From NCBI GenBank assembly GCA_019448385.1, contig JAGTXO010000019.1, positions 248,001-312,000 of the forward strand: DNA of 64,000 nucleotides, read 5' to 3'. Below the pieces are notes generated by a model that did no database searches, was not told the origin of the DNA, and saw only the letters and a program-made list of their open reading frames with translations. The translations under genes and the position numbers were made by a program. The stretch is from Diacronema lutheri (taxonomy: Eukaryota; Haptophyta; Pavlovophyceae; Pavlovales; Pavlovaceae). This document shows positions 39,083-50,118 of the stretch, one piece after another. Position 1 is the stretch's first letter. Every line of letters begins with the position of its first letter.

Positions 39083-41130
39083 ATGGCGCCGATACGGCCA
39101 CGCTTCGTGGGTTTGGCCTCGTCGCGTGGGTTTGGCCTCGTCGCGGCATGCCGCGCGGCCCGGCCCGTCCCACCGGCGCGCGGGGCGCTTACGCTAGCGC
39201 GGCGTGCCGCGGCATCGCTCTCCGCCGCCGAGCTCAAGCGGCTGCTCGCTGAGCGCGGGATCGATGCGCGCGACTGCCACGACCCGGACGAGCTGGTCGA
39301 GCGGCTTCAGCGAGCGCTCGCGCCCGGCGCGGGCGCGCCGCTCTCGGCGTCAGTCGCCGCGATACGCGCCGCGCCGCTCATCACCGACTCGGAGCGCACG
39401 ATGGTCGAGCTCTTCCGGCGGTGTGCGCCGAGCGTTGCGTTCATTCAAACCCTCGGCCCGGCGGGCGCTCGCGGCGGCGCGCAGGGCGGGACGGGCTCGG
39501 GCTTCTGCTGGGACCAGGACGGGCATGTGGTGACAAACTACCACGTCGTGCGTGGCATGGAGCGCGCGCGCGTTTCCTTCCGCGCCGGCACCCTCGTCTT
39601 TGACGCCGTGCTCGTCGGCGCCGAGGTGGATAAAGATATCGCAGTCCTCAAGCTCGCTGGCGACGCCGACCAGCTCGCCGCGCTCGCGCCGCTCTCGGTC
39701 GGCTGCTCGGCCGCGCTGGTCGTCGGCCAATCCGTCTGCGCGATCGGCAACCCCTTCGGCCTCGACGGCACGCTCACGACGGGCGTGGTCTCCGCCCTCG
39801 GCCGCGACCTCATGGGCGTCGGCGGCCGACCTATTCGGCAGTGCATTCAAACGGACGCGGCTATTAATCCGGGCAACTCGGGCGGCCCGCTGCTCAACTC
39901 GGCGGGCGAGGTGATCGGCGTCAACACCGCCATCTTCTCCCCCTCAGGCGCGAGCGCCGGCATCGGCTTTGCCATCCCCATTGACACGACGCGCCGGATC
40001 GTGACGCAAATCGTCGCTCACGGCCGGACCCTCCGCCCAACGCTCGGCATAACCGTTGCGGACGACGCGTGGCTGCGCAACCTCGCCGTCGGGATCGGCA
40101 AGACCCTCACCGGCGTGCTCGTGATGGACGCACCCGAGGGCACGCCCGCCCACGCCGCCGGCATCAACGGGTGCGCGCGCTGCGTGGCGCAGCCATGCTG
40201 AGAAGCCATCCCGCTGAGTTTTCGGCCGTGGCGTGCCCTCGGGCGCCATCGCGGCGGCCGTGCGAGCGGCACGCACGTCGCGCATAACGCCACGAGCCCA
40301 CGTGCGCCCACTCACCCACCTCCATCCCCATCCCCACCAATCCCAACCCCCCATCCCCATCCCCACCCATCCCAACCTCCCATCCCCATCCCCACCCATC
40401 CCAACCCCCCATCCCCATCCCCACCAATCCCAACCCCCCATCCCCATCCCCACCCATCCCAACCCCCCGTCCCCATCCCCACCCATCCCAACCCCCCGTC
40501 CCCATCCCCCCCCATCCCAACCCCCCATCCCCATCCCCACCCATCCCGACCCCCCGTCCCCACCCTCACCCATCCCAAAACCTCCATCCCCATCCCCACC
40601 AATCCCAACCCCCCATCCCCATCCCTACCCATCCCAACCCCCCAAAACCCCGCGCGCGCCTTGGCGTACACACAGCACGACACGCAACTATGGCCGCATC
40701 GAGCTCGGCGACCTGATCGTATCGGCGAACGGGCACGCTGTCCGGACGAGCGAAGACCTGCTTTCAATTGTGGAGGAGGTGCCGCTCAACTCGCGCGTCG
40801 AGCTTGTCGTGCTGCGGAGGTCTGCGCATGCGCGCGCGCGCGCGCTCCCCGGGCGGGGGGGGGGGGGGGGGGGGTCTGCGAAGAGTGGGTAGGGCGGGCA
40901 GCGACGTGCGCGCGGATTGGCGCGCGCGACGCCATGCTCGCTCGGCAAGGCACGCCACTCAGTCTGCGTTGTCACCCAGGAGCGCGTTCCGAGTCGACTT
41001 CCGACACACGTCTTGTCCCGACTTCTTCCCCTCATCCGCGTGCCCGCGCAGGTGCGACGAGCGGCGGCGCGAGAAAGTCGGCGTGCTCGCCGTCGACCGC
41101 ACGCACCTGCAGGTCGGCGTCAAACCGTGA
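39083..41130 (+). CDS. Deg/HtrA serine protease with PDZ domain (plant Deg1/Deg8-like)
   Basis: Exons 39083-40170, 40676-40819 and 41052-41130 join in phase to 436 residues. An Arg/Ala-rich N-terminus (MAPIRPRFVGLASS) looks like an organelle transit peptide. The catalytic triad is complete: His in VVTNYHVV, Asp in VDKDIAVLKL, Ser in NPGNSGGPLLNS. GTGSGF and GLDGTLTTGVVSALGRDL are also family-typical. The PDZ domain is split by the first intron; splicing gives ING-TTRNYGRIELGDLIV, as in chloroplast Deg1 (YGR, LGD). These proteases degrade damaged or misfolded proteins, in chloroplasts chiefly in the thylakoid lumen; plastid location here is inference. The 505-nt first intron contains a CCCCATCCCCACCCATCC minisatellite and the second a G24 run. 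Confidence 0.93.
40320..40645. repeat. CCCATCCC minisatellite in the Deg intron
   Basis: About ten copies of a roughly 29-31-bp C-rich unit (CCCCATCCCCACCCATCCCA) with A/C and T/G variants. It occupies most of the first intron and forms a very long polypyrimidine-like tract ending about 30 bp before the acceptor. Confidence 0.85.
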
Positions 41131-41188
41131 GGCAGTGACGACCGCCCTCCGCGGCTCCGCCACTCTACCGTCACGCGTCACATTGGCG

Positions 41189-41582
41189 CCTCCTCCCTGC
41201 AAGTGCCTGCACTTAGGCGACTCAGTCGACTTGACAGTTGCCTCCGCCCTGCAAGTGCCTTACACTGCGGCGAGTCTCAGTCGACCCGACTGTCGCCTCC
41301 GCCCTGCAAGTGCCTTACACTGCGGCGAGTCTCAGTCGACCCGACTGTCGCCTCCGCCCTGCAAGTGCCTTACACTGCGGCGAGTCTCAGTCGACCCGAC
41401 TGTCGCCTCCGCCCTGCAAGTGCCTTACACTGCGGCGAGTCTCAGTCGACCCGACTGTCGCCTCCGCCCTGCAAGTGCCTTACACTGCGGCGAGTCTCAG
41501 TCGACCCGACTGTCGCCTCCGCCCTGCAAGTGCCTTACACTGCGGCGAGTCTCAGTCGACCCGACTGTCGCCTCCGCCCTGA
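41189..41582. repeat. 55-bp tandem repeat array upstream of the SPX-EXS gene
   Basis: Units starting CCTCCGCCCTGCAAGTGCCT at 41241, 41296, 41351, 41406, 41461, 41516 and a partial at 41571, with a diverged first unit at 41189. Each contains TTACACTGCGGCGAG and a GTCGAC. The array ends about 95 bp before the SPX-EXS start codon and begins 58 bp after the Deg stop. Confidence 0.92.
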
Positions 41583-41677
41583 AAGCTGTGTGAAAGTGCC
41601 CGGCCAAAGAATTTCGTCGATTTCGATTTGGCCGGCGTGGAGACCCGTGGGAGCGAGGGAGGCCGACCAAGGGCGCG

Positions 41678-43358
41678 ATGGTCAAGTTCAACCAGAAGCT
41701 GGCGGCCAACATCGTGCCGGAATGGTCGGGCTACTACATGGACTACACTGCGCTCAAGAAGCGCATCAAAGAGGCTGCGCGCTCGCTCGACCGGCGCGCG
41801 ACGACCGGCGTGCTCTCCGACATCCGCACGTCGCTGCTGCAGCGCGCGCCGAGCGCGAGCGATGTAGCGGCGGTGCTTGCCGACTTCTCCGCCGCCGCGC
41901 TCGCCGAGGCGCGCAAAGTGGAGGACTTTTACCGCCTGCGCGTGCGCCACGCGCAGGAGGAGTGGTTGGCGCATGCGGAACGGCTCTCGCAGCTCGCGCC
42001 CGCCGAGCCGTTCGGCCGGAGCGAGTCGGATTCGGACGCGCCGTTTGGCGCGAGCATGCGCGGCGCTCGCGTCAAGGCGATCGGCCAGGACGACGAGACG
42101 CGCGAAAGCCTCCAGTCCGCCGTGCGCGAGCTGTACCGGTGCGCGCTCGCGCGCTGACACGCGTCAGCCGCGCGGCCCTGCGCGGGCGGGCGCCGCCTGC
42201 CGTCGCCCCCCCGCCGTCCACCGTCCGCCCGTGCGCCGCGCGACGCTGCGCCCTCGCGCCCACACCTCGCGCTCGCGCGCGGCATGAGCGTGGCGTGGCG
42301 CGCGCGCGCGCACGCGCGCCGCGTGCACGCGGCGCGCAGCTCTCTTACACAGTTGCGCAATTTCTGTATTGTCAACTATACGGGCTTTTACAAGATCACG
42401 AAAAAGTGCGCAAAGGCGTTCGGCGCGGCCGAGCTGCCGGTCCGCGCGGAGGTCGGCCGCGTCGTCGACTCGTTGATGACGCACGTGCACGGCTGCACCT
42501 TCGCGGGGAAGGAGCGGGGGTCCGGTTTCGTCGATCTCGAGAGCCTGACCGAGCAGATCGAGCTCGCACACGCCGTGCGCGCTGCGGTTCCCCCCCCTCC
42601 CCTCCCCTCCCTCCCCCCTCCCCCCCCCTCCCCCCTCCCCCCGCCCCCGCACCTGCGCGCGCCCGCGCCCACGCCGAGCGCGCCGCGCCGTGCGTGCGTC
42701 CGTGCCGCGAGGGGCGGGGGGGGAAGGGGGGGATGGGAGTGGGGCGCGAGGGGCGGGGGGAGGGGGGCGCGGTGCGAGCGCGCGGCGGGGGCGGGGCGGG
42801 CCTTGCGTTGCAGTCGTGAGCGTGCGCGCGCACGCTGCGGCTGTGCCCATGGCGGAATTTTACACTCAACCCCCCCCCCCCCCCCCTCCCGCCCCCCCCC
42901 CACCCCCCACCCCCCCCACCCCACAACGTCCCGCCCAGGCCGCGTTCACCAACGGCCGCGTTGACGAAACCCGCCACCGCCTCCTCACGCGCAAGTGGCA
43001 GCCGACCGACTGGCGAACCTTCCGGCGCGGTTTAAATTTGGGCGTGATGCTGCAGCTCATGCTTTGGGTCACGTGGTGCGCGCATCGCAGACAGTACACG
43101 CACGCTTCCCCAAACGCTCGCACGGCGCGGCGCGCCCGACGCGCGCGCGCGCGCGTTCAACGCCGGCGCGCGCGTCCGCCGTCGACTGAGCCGCGAGCGC
43201 CGTCGCGTGCGCCGCCGCGTGCCGCGTGCGGCTACGTGTGTGCCCTTGTGCGGGCAGGGCGATCTTCATGGAGTCCAACATCTTGCGCTCGCCCATCTGG
43301 GAGACCGTTCACACGAGCAGCACGTGGATGGTCGTGCAGCTGCCCGTGTACCGGTGAG

Positions 43359-43400
<42 letters not shown>

Positions 43401-46229
43401 CCTCTGCCCCCCCTCTGCCCCCCCTCCCCTCCCCCCTTTCCCTCCCAAAATCCGGCCCTCCCCTCCCCTCCCTTCCCTTTCCTTTCCCGCTGCGCCGCAC
43501 CGTGCGCGTGTCACCGCAGCCCAGCCGGCATCTCTGGCGTTCTGCCACCCAATCTCACCCACACCGCTGCCACCACCGCCCGACCCCTTGCGCCTCGCCG
43601 CCGCGCGCCACCAACCCTCCTCACCCGCCCGCCCCCCCCCCCTCTATCCTCCCATCCCACCCACAGCGGCATCGGCTGCCTGACGCTGGCCGCGTGGTGC
43701 TGGGGCGGCTGCCTCTACTGCTGGGGCGTTGGTCGAGTGAACTATGGCTTCCTCTTCGAGTTTGACGAGAGCTCGAAGCATCGGAGCCATTCTGAGGTGC
43801 GGCTCCCTCGCCTGTGGCTGCACCTTTGCACCCCGCCCCCGCCCTCCGCCCCCTCCCCCCGCCTCCGTCGCCGCCCCAAGCCCCCCCCCCCCCCCCCCCC
43901 CCTGTCCTCGTGCGCGCCGCGCCGACGGCCGCACGCCTTACGACATCGCCCCCATTCCCCCCCAACCTCTACCCCCCCCCCCCCCCCCCCCCCCATCCAC
44001 CCCCCCACCCCCCCCCCCCCCCCCCCCGCTCGCCTCGCCGCTCGTCAGGTCTTCGACTGGGCCGTGAGCTGGACGCAGTGGTTTCTGCTCAACTTCCTCT
44101 TCTTTTTTAAATCGCTGCATGGCGTCTCGCCCATCTCAGTCTCGGCGTCCGTTTTCCCGCTCCTTCTCTTCGCCTCGTCTTTCGGCCTTGCCGCCTGCTC
44201 GTCGCCGCGCGCGCTCGGCGTGGGCCTCCGCACACTCCGCCGCGTCGTGCTCGCGCCCTTCACCGCCGTCACCTTCTGGGACTCCTTCGCGGCGGACGCA
44301 CTCACGTCGCTCGTCGGGCCGATGACCGACCTCGCCTACTCGGCGTGCTACTTTGGCTCGGGCGAGTGGCTCAAGCCGCGAACAGAGCAGGGCGTATGCG
44401 AGGCCTCGCCCCTCTTCAACTCGGTCGTGCGCCCACTCGTCGCCGCGCTCCCCCTCTGGTGGCGACTGTGCCAAAACCTTCACCAGTACCACGCAACCCA
44501 CACTCGGCTCCCGTGGTTGCTCAACGCGCTCAAGTGCGCGCGCGGATGCGCCCGCTGCGGCGGCAACTGCGACCCTCCCCGCCGACCCTTTTTTTCTGCC
44601 GACCCTTTCTTTCCGCCGCGCACAACTGCTCGTCTGACTGGCGCCCACGCCCTCGCGAAGGCGCAAACCCAACGCCGCGCCCATCACATTGAAACGCGAC
44701 ATGCCCCCGCACGCCCCACCTCCAACGCGGCGCGCCTCACCGCCACCCGGACCGAACCCATGGCCCGCGTGCGCACGTTTACCCCACTCGCAGATACGCA
44801 ACGTCCCTCACTGTCGTCATCTTTGGACTCTTCCACCCACAGATTGGGCGGAGGGGCGCGCGCACGCCCTACCGCCTCGCCTACATGGCCGCGTTCGTCG
44901 GTGCGCGCGCATGCAGCGGGTGCATGCACAGTGCCAGTAGGCGGTGCGGCATCCCACGGAGCGATGCGGGATGTGCGCAGGCAGAGCGTTATGCCAGCGG
45001 GTGCATGCACAGTGCCAGTGGGCGGTGCGGCATCCCACGGAGCGATGCGGGATGTGCGCAGGCAGAGCGCCGTGCCTGCGGGTGCATGCACGGTGCCAGT
45101 GGGCGGTGCGGCTCTTAACGCGTGTGTGCGTGCATGCAACGCGAGCGCGCGTCACGCTGTGCGGGCGTGCAGCATATGCTAGCGTGTGCGCACGACGCAA
45201 ACGTGCACGCACGCATTGGCGTGATTGGGCGGGAAAGGCGCGCCCTCGCGCGCACGCGGAGGCCGAGCGGTAAGCGGCAGGCGCTCGAGCCCTTTGAAGT
45301 GCAGGCGCCTGCCTCGCACGCACCTCCGCCGCCCGGCACGCTGCGCCTCCGCTCGCGCCTTCTCAGCCGCTCTGCCCCGGCCGCGACTGCACTGCATGCG
45401 TGCATGCAGGCTCGACGCTCTTCTCCTTCGTCTGGGACGTTGTGATGGATTGGAGACTGATCGAGCTCGCGCCAGAGCGCAGCGCGGCGAGTGCAAGCCG
45501 CGAGCGCGGCCTGCGTGGCGCGCTGCGCGCGCTGCGCCGCCGATTCGGCCTGCCGCGCGTACGACTGCGCGTGCGCCGCCTCTACTCGTCCGCCACGCCG
45601 TACATGCTCGCGGTGTGCGCTGACTTTTTCCTCCGCTTCATGTGGACGACGACGCTGATGCCTTCCGAGCGGATGCTCAAGCAAATGCCCTCCTTCTTCC
45701 CGCTCATCTCGCCCTTCACCGCGGCCGCGGAGGTGCGCGCAGCCGTGCAGCACAGCCGCGCCGGAGCGTCGCGCCATGCAGCGCTCCGCAGATCGCAACT
45801 GCACCTTCACCTCCGCCCCGCATCGCCGCTCCGCCCGCGCGCTTGCGCCGCGCGCAGGTCTGCCGGCGAGGGATGTGGTCCGTGCTGCGCGTCGAGTCGG
45901 AGCACCTTTCGACCGAGGGCTTCCGCCGCGTGCAGGCCGTCCCGCTCGACTTTGACGACACATACGCGAGTCGCAAGGAATCGAAGGAGGCATACGTCGA
46001 GCAGCAGAAGCGCTCCAAGTCGGCGGTCATCTCGGAGATCGTCGTCTTCGCCGTCGTCGTGATGGCGCTCGCCACGACAGCCATCCTCACGCGCAGCCGC
46101 GCGATGCGGCAGGAGCCGACGGACGGCGCGGGCGACGCGGACGCCGACGAGGCGTTGCGGATCTTTGCGGACGTTGCGCTCGACAACGATGGCGGCTCTT
46201 CGGCCGGCTGGCACACGCTCTTGCGATGA
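41678..46229 (+). CDS. SPX-EXS phosphate transporter (XPR1/PHO1/SYG1 family)
   Basis: Nine exons (41678-42138, 42340-42574, 42939-43075, 43258-43353, 43667-43796, 44049-44533, 44794-44900, 45410-45732, 45858-46229) join in phase to 781 residues. The SPX domain starts MVKFNQKLAANIVPEW, has MDYTALKKRIK and ends with the basic LRNFCIVNYTGFYKITKKCA segment that in this family senses inositol pyrophosphates. Membrane segments include NLGVMLQLMLWVTW, GCLTLAAWCWGGCLYCWGVG and SVFPLLLFASSFGLAACSSP. The EXS domain includes WRLCQNLHQYHATH, LKYATSLTVVIFGLF, LFSFVWDVVMDW and RRGMWSVLRVESEHLS. The C-terminus has one extra predicted helix (EIVVFAVVVMALATTAI). The family exports phosphate across plasma or Golgi/vacuole-type membranes. 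Seven of eight donors are GTGCG. Most introns carry poly(C). Confidence 0.95.
44921..45118. repeat. 81-bp tandem repeat in an SPX-EXS intron
   Basis: TGCATGCACAGTGCCAGT recurs at 44921, 45002 and 45083 (last copy TGCATGCACGGTGCC). Each unit contains GCGGCATCCCACGGAGCGAT. Confidence 0.85.
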
Positions 46230-46289
46230 CACGAGTGGCACGCGCGGACTGAGCTCGCACACTAGGTCTCCGGGCGCAATTCACTAGTC

Positions 46290-47712
46290 TTAAGCGCGCT
46301 CGTCCACCTCCTCGAAGCGCGGCGGCGGCTGGGCCTGCCGAGCCGGCTGCGCACCGCCGCCACCAAACCAGCCGTCGAAAAAGCCGCCACCGCCACCGCC
46401 ACCGCCGCTTCCGCTGCCGGCGGCGGCGCGCTGCGGCGCGCGCCCTCGGCCGCGCTGCGCCTGCTGCGCCTCAGCCTCCGCCATCGACTCGACGATCGTG
46501 GCAGCGACGAGCACGGTGGCCATGCCGAGCACGGCTGCCGCCGCCGCGGCCTCCTCCCGCTCCTCGCGCGCGTGCCGCTCGGCGACTGTCTCGCGCCCGC
46601 GCCGGACGACGACGGCGGCGTTCGACGCGGCGGGCGGTGCACTCCGTCGCGCGCCGCCGCCGCCGCCGCCTCCCGCGCCAAAGAGCCCGCCACCGCCGCC
46701 GCCCGTAGTGCCAGCGCCACCACCGCCACCAACAACGCGGTGCACGTGCCCACCGCCGTTACCGCCGGCGGTGGCCGCGTACGGCTGTGAGATGGGCTGC
46801 GATGTTGGCCGGAGGCGCGGCGCGTTCGCCGCCGCAGCTTCTTGCGCGGCGGCTGCCTTGTTCGCGGCGCCGAGCTGCGCGATCGTGCCCTCGAGATCAA
46901 AGCCGAGCGCGGCGCCGACGGTCTGCGGGTAAGAGGCAAGCAGGCGCAGGATTTAAAAAAGGTGGAAAATGGGAGGAAGGGGGGGGGGGGGGCGGCTTTG
47001 TGAGCGCCGATGCGCCCCAAGGCGGCGGCGCGCGCGCGCGCGCTGGCGCGGAAAAGAGAGGGGCGGCGAAGCGGCGCGGTGGCGGGCGCGCAGCAGCACG
47101 CACCGCCGCCTTGTTCACCCACTCGGGCAAGCCTTTGCCGAGCAGCCTCTGGCAGAGCGCGTCGCTAAAGTGGTTCGGGTTGCGCGCGCGTAGGTCGTAC
47201 CCGTCGTGCGTGAACGTCGCACCGAGCTCGTCGATGATGGCGCGAATCTGGTTGGGCGTGACGGTGGCGGTGCCCATCGGCAGCTCCCCCTTCATCCCGC
47301 GCACCGAGTCGACGCCGTGCACGTCCGCCGGCGGCTTTGAGCTCGCGTGCACGCGGCGCGGCTTGTACGCTCGGATCCCGCCCTTGCGCGGCGCGGCCGC
47401 GGGCGCACCCGGGTCGACCGGCGCGCGCGCGGACGTGCTGCTCGCCGGTGGCGGTGCGAGCGGCGCGGCGGGCGCCGCGCCGCGCGCCGGCGGCGGCGGC
47501 GCCGCTCCCGTCTGCGTGCGGGAGCGCGGCGGACGCTCGCCGCCGTCGTAGATGAACTCCTGGTTCCCAACCCTGACGGAGGTCATGTAGATGCCGGCGA
47601 CGCCGTAGGCGGAGGCCATTAGGCCGAACAGGGGCTCCTCGTCTCCGTCGACGATCGTGTACACGTGCACCGTCACCGGCATGCGGCCCGTGACGCTCGA
47701 GCATGCGCCCAT
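46290..47712 (-). CDS. PPPDE/DeSI-fold protein lacking both catalytic residues, predicted N-myristoylated
   Basis: Exons 47104-47712 and 46290-46922 join in phase to 413 residues. The PPPDE (DUF862/DeSI) fold is split by a Pro/Ala linker: MPVTVHVYTIVDGDEEP, GVAGIYMTSVRVGNQEFIYD and, after the linker, YDLRARNPNHFSDALCQRLL followed by GKGLPEWVNKAA. In active DeSI/PPPDE peptidases the first motif has a catalytic His (G-I-[YW]-H-T) and the second a catalytic Cys (N-C-N-x-F-S). Here these are Met and Pro, so the protein should be catalytically dead. The N-terminus MGACSSVTGR fits an N-myristoylation site with an adjacent palmitoylatable Cys. The C-terminal exon encodes TVGAALGFDLEGTIAQLGAA, a Gly-rich tract, a charged helix (RETVAERHAREEREEAAAAA) and a Gly/Phe end. 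It may bind ubiquitin/SUMO-like substrates without cleaving, which is inference. Confidence 0.8.
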
Positions 47713-47822
47713 GGTGTTGTCTAGGGCGGTCTAGAAGCCGGGAACGGGCGGCCAACTTTTCGGGCGCTTGCCGCGCGCGTAACTACGGAATGCGTCACCC
47801 GTCACCGCCACCCGCGCCGCCG

Positions 47823-48827
47823 TCACCTGCGCGTCGACGCGGCGTGGGCGTGGGCGTGGGCGTCGGCACCGGCGTCGTCGCCGGCGTACAGCCACTCGTC
47901 GCCGAGCTCGCGCAAGAGCACGCCGCTCGCAAACGCGCCGATGCCGAGCGACGCGAGCGCGCCGACGAACGGCAGCGCGAGCAACGCGCGCAGCACGCAG
48001 CCAAAGCCGAGCAGCTCCGGCCAGGCGCGCCGCGCGAGCGCGAGCTGCGCGCGCGCGGCGCACGCGCGGTTGGACTGCAAGTGGACGCGCGCGGCCTGCA
48101 CGCCGTCAGAGAGCGCGCCAAGTCCGAGCGCCAGCGCGCGAGCGCCGCGCGCGAGCGCCGTGCCTGTCGCCAGCGCGTCGAGTTGGCTCGTCGTTGGCGC
48201 GGGCGCGGGCGCGGCGGTGGCCGATAGGCGCGGCGCACAGCTCACGACCAGGCGCAGCGCAACGAGCGTCACGGCCGCGAGCAGCGCGTGACCAACTGTG
48301 ACGCACGCGCCGTGCGCGCGCCCGAGCGACCGCCGCTCGGCGCGGAGCCGTGCGCTGCACGCGGCGCCTCGCGCGGCGCCGGCGGCGGCAGCTTCGGCCG
48401 CCTCCGCGCCGAGCAGCGCAAATTCAGCGCCCGACGCGGGCACGAGCAGCGCGGCGAGGACGAAGGCGAGCGAAGGCCCGAGCGCGACGAACGAGGCGAT
48501 CGGCCGCAGCCGCGCGAGCAGCGCCGCGCCGTCCGACGCGGGCGCGGCGTGCAGCGTGGCCCAGAGCGCGCACGCGAGCGCGGCGCACAGCGCCGCGCCA
48601 AGCGCGCCGACAAGGACGAGCGGCATCGCGAGCAGCGCAAGAGGCAGCGCGACGAAAAGCGCGGCCGAGCTGAGCGCGTAGAGGAGCGCGAGGATGAGGG
48701 CGTAGCCGAGGCCAAAGCGGCGGTATGCGCCCAGCACGCGCGGATCGAAGAGCGCGAGCCGGATGGCAAACGCGCCGATCCACGCGCCGCGCACCACACG
48801 CAGCAGCGCACGCGGCTCGCCCCGCAT
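47823..48827 (-). CDS. Multi-pass membrane protein, weakly EI24/Rrt8-like
   Basis: Single frame of 335 codons from the ATG at 48827 (MRGEPRALLRVVRGAWIGAF); an in-frame upstream ATG at 48956 would run into the neighbouring gene's first exon, so the shorter start is preferred. Hydrophobic segments: FGLGYALILALLYALSSAAL, FVALPLALLAMPLVLVGALG, IASFVALGPSLAFVLAALLV, TVGHALLAAVTLVALRLVV and FGCVLRALLALPFVGALASL. The N-terminal RGAW and the LPFVGALAS turn recall EI24/Rrt8-type proteins, but no diagnostic motif is complete. Head to head with the next plus-strand gene, 91 bp between ATGs. Confidence 0.6.
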   Translation of the reverse strand: MRGEPRALLRVVRGAWIGAFAIRLALFDPRVLGAYRRFGLGYALILALLYALSSAALFVALPLALLAMPLVLVGALGAALCAALACALWATLHAAPASDGAALLARLRPIASFVALGPSLAFVLAALLVPASGAEFALLGAEAAEAAAAGAARGAACSARLRAERRSLGRAHGACVTVGHALLAAVTLVALRLVVSCAPRLSATAAPAPAPTTSQLDALATGTALARGARALALGLGALSDGVQAARVHLQSNRACAARAQLALARRAWPELLGFGCVLRALLALPFVGALASLGIGAFASGVLLRELGDEWLYAGDDAGADAHAHAHAASTRR

Positions 48828-48918
48828 CTCATGCGAACAGCCTGCCCGCCATTTCTGGACCAAAAGCTTGGGAAGAGCGTCTGCCAAACCCTTCTTTGCT
48901 GGCTGCTCGCTGCGCGCG

Positions 48919-50118
48919 ATGCACAACGATTTGGACCCGATGCGGTCACTCCGCACCGACTATTCCAAGTCGGCGCTGAAGGCCAACTTCTCGCGCGTCG
49001 AGCTGAAGCAGATGAAAAAGGAGGAGAAGCGGCTTATGCGCGAGGCCGTCTTCCAGCAGGTGCGCGCGCGCGTGCGCGCGCGCCGCGGCCATGCGCGGCG
49101 TCGAGCGCCTCGCGGCGCGCGCGCGCGGCGCCGCTGCGACGCGTGGACGCGCGCGCGGGACGTCGCCGTGCGCACGCGGCCCGCTCGCAACCAGCATTTG
49201 AAACCGCGCGCGCCTGCGATGGCGCGCGCGCGTGTCTGCAGGCCGAGCAGCTGCTCGGCGCGAGCATCGGCGGCAAGGTGTCGATGCGCGAGGCGCAGTC
49301 TGCGATCCGCGAGCACAACGTGCTCCGCGGGCGCAAGCTCGTGCGGATTTCGAGCGCGATCACGGGCGCGACGGCTTCGCTCGCCCTCTGGTGGCTCCTC
49401 ATCGCCGCGAGCACGCCGCTGCGCACCGACCATCGCTCACTCGCCATCGTCCTGTCCCTCCCGCTCTGGGCCACCGTGCTTTACATCGTCGGCCTCGCGA
49501 TGCGGTACAAGCAGGCGACGGGGCGCGAGGCGCACGCGCATTACTATCGGCCGTACCCGCTCTTGCAGCTCCCGCCGCTCAGGGCGTTCGTTGCAATGCT
49601 CACCCTACACCTCGGGTGCGCGCCGCACGGCCGCGCGGCAACCGGTGCGCCACGGCCGCTCAGCGCACCGCGCACCGCGCCCTCGCCACCACGCCGCCGC
49701 GCCGCCGCGCCGCCGCGCCGCCGCGCCGCCGCGCCGCCGCGCCGCGCACGCTCGGCCGGCGGCTCGTCGCAGCTATCGCGTCGCGGTGCTGCTCGACGGC
49801 GGCGCCCTCTCCGCGCGCCTCCACCCGCCCGCGCCGCTCGACGCGGCCGCGGCCGCTGCGTCCGCGCCGTCCGCCCTCGACGTGTGCCTCGCGGCGTTGA
49901 TCCCGTCCGCCCTGTCGCTGTGCGTCGTGCTGCCGGTGCTTGTCGCGCTGCCGATGCATGCGGCGAACGAGAAGCTCGGTGGCTTCTCTGAAGTGAAGCA
50001 GTTTCAGTTCTATTTGGGCATCGCCGCTATTTACGCGGTATGCATCGGGACCCTCTCCACCGTCCGGTGGCTCGCGCGAGCGACGGACTCGCGCTCGCTC
50101 GAGCCGCAAGGGCGCTGA
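48919..50118 (+). CDS. Hypothetical four-helix membrane protein, three exons
   Basis: Exons 48919-49059, 49242-49615 and 49773-50118 join in phase to 286 residues. The soluble, charged N-terminus reads MHNDLDPMRSLRTDYSKSAL and NFSRVELKQMKKEEKRLMRE. Four hydrophobic segments follow: SSAITGATASLALWWLLIAA, SLAIVLSLPLWATVLYIVGL, LIPSALSLCVVLPVLVALPM and YLGIAAIYAVCIGTLSTVRW. Both donors are GTGCGC. No family was recognised; there are no catalytic or transport motifs. Confidence 0.7.
   Translation: MHNDLDPMRSLRTDYSKSALKANFSRVELKQMKKEEKRLMREAVFQQVRARVRARRGHARRRAPRGARARRRCDAWTRARDVAVRTRPARNQHLKPRAPAMARARVCRPSSCSARASAARCRCARRSLRSASTTCSAGASSCGFRARSRARRLRSPSGGSSSPRARRCAPTIAHSPSSCPSRSGPPCFTSSASRCGTSRRRGARRTRITIGRTRSCSSRRSGRSLQCSPYTSGARRTAARQPVRHGRSAHRAPRPRHHAAAPPRRRAAAPPRRRAAHARPAARRSYRVAVLLDGGALSARLHPPAPLDAAAAAASAPSALDVCLAALIPSALSLCVVLPVLVALPMHAANEKLGGFSEVKQFQFYLGIAAIYAVCIGTLSTVRWLARATDSRSLEPQGR

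Noticed and set aside
41189-41582. 55-bp regularly spaced repeats as a possible CRISPR array
   Set aside because: The whole unit repeats with no unique spacers and no cas genes; it is a tandem array in a eukaryotic promoter region.
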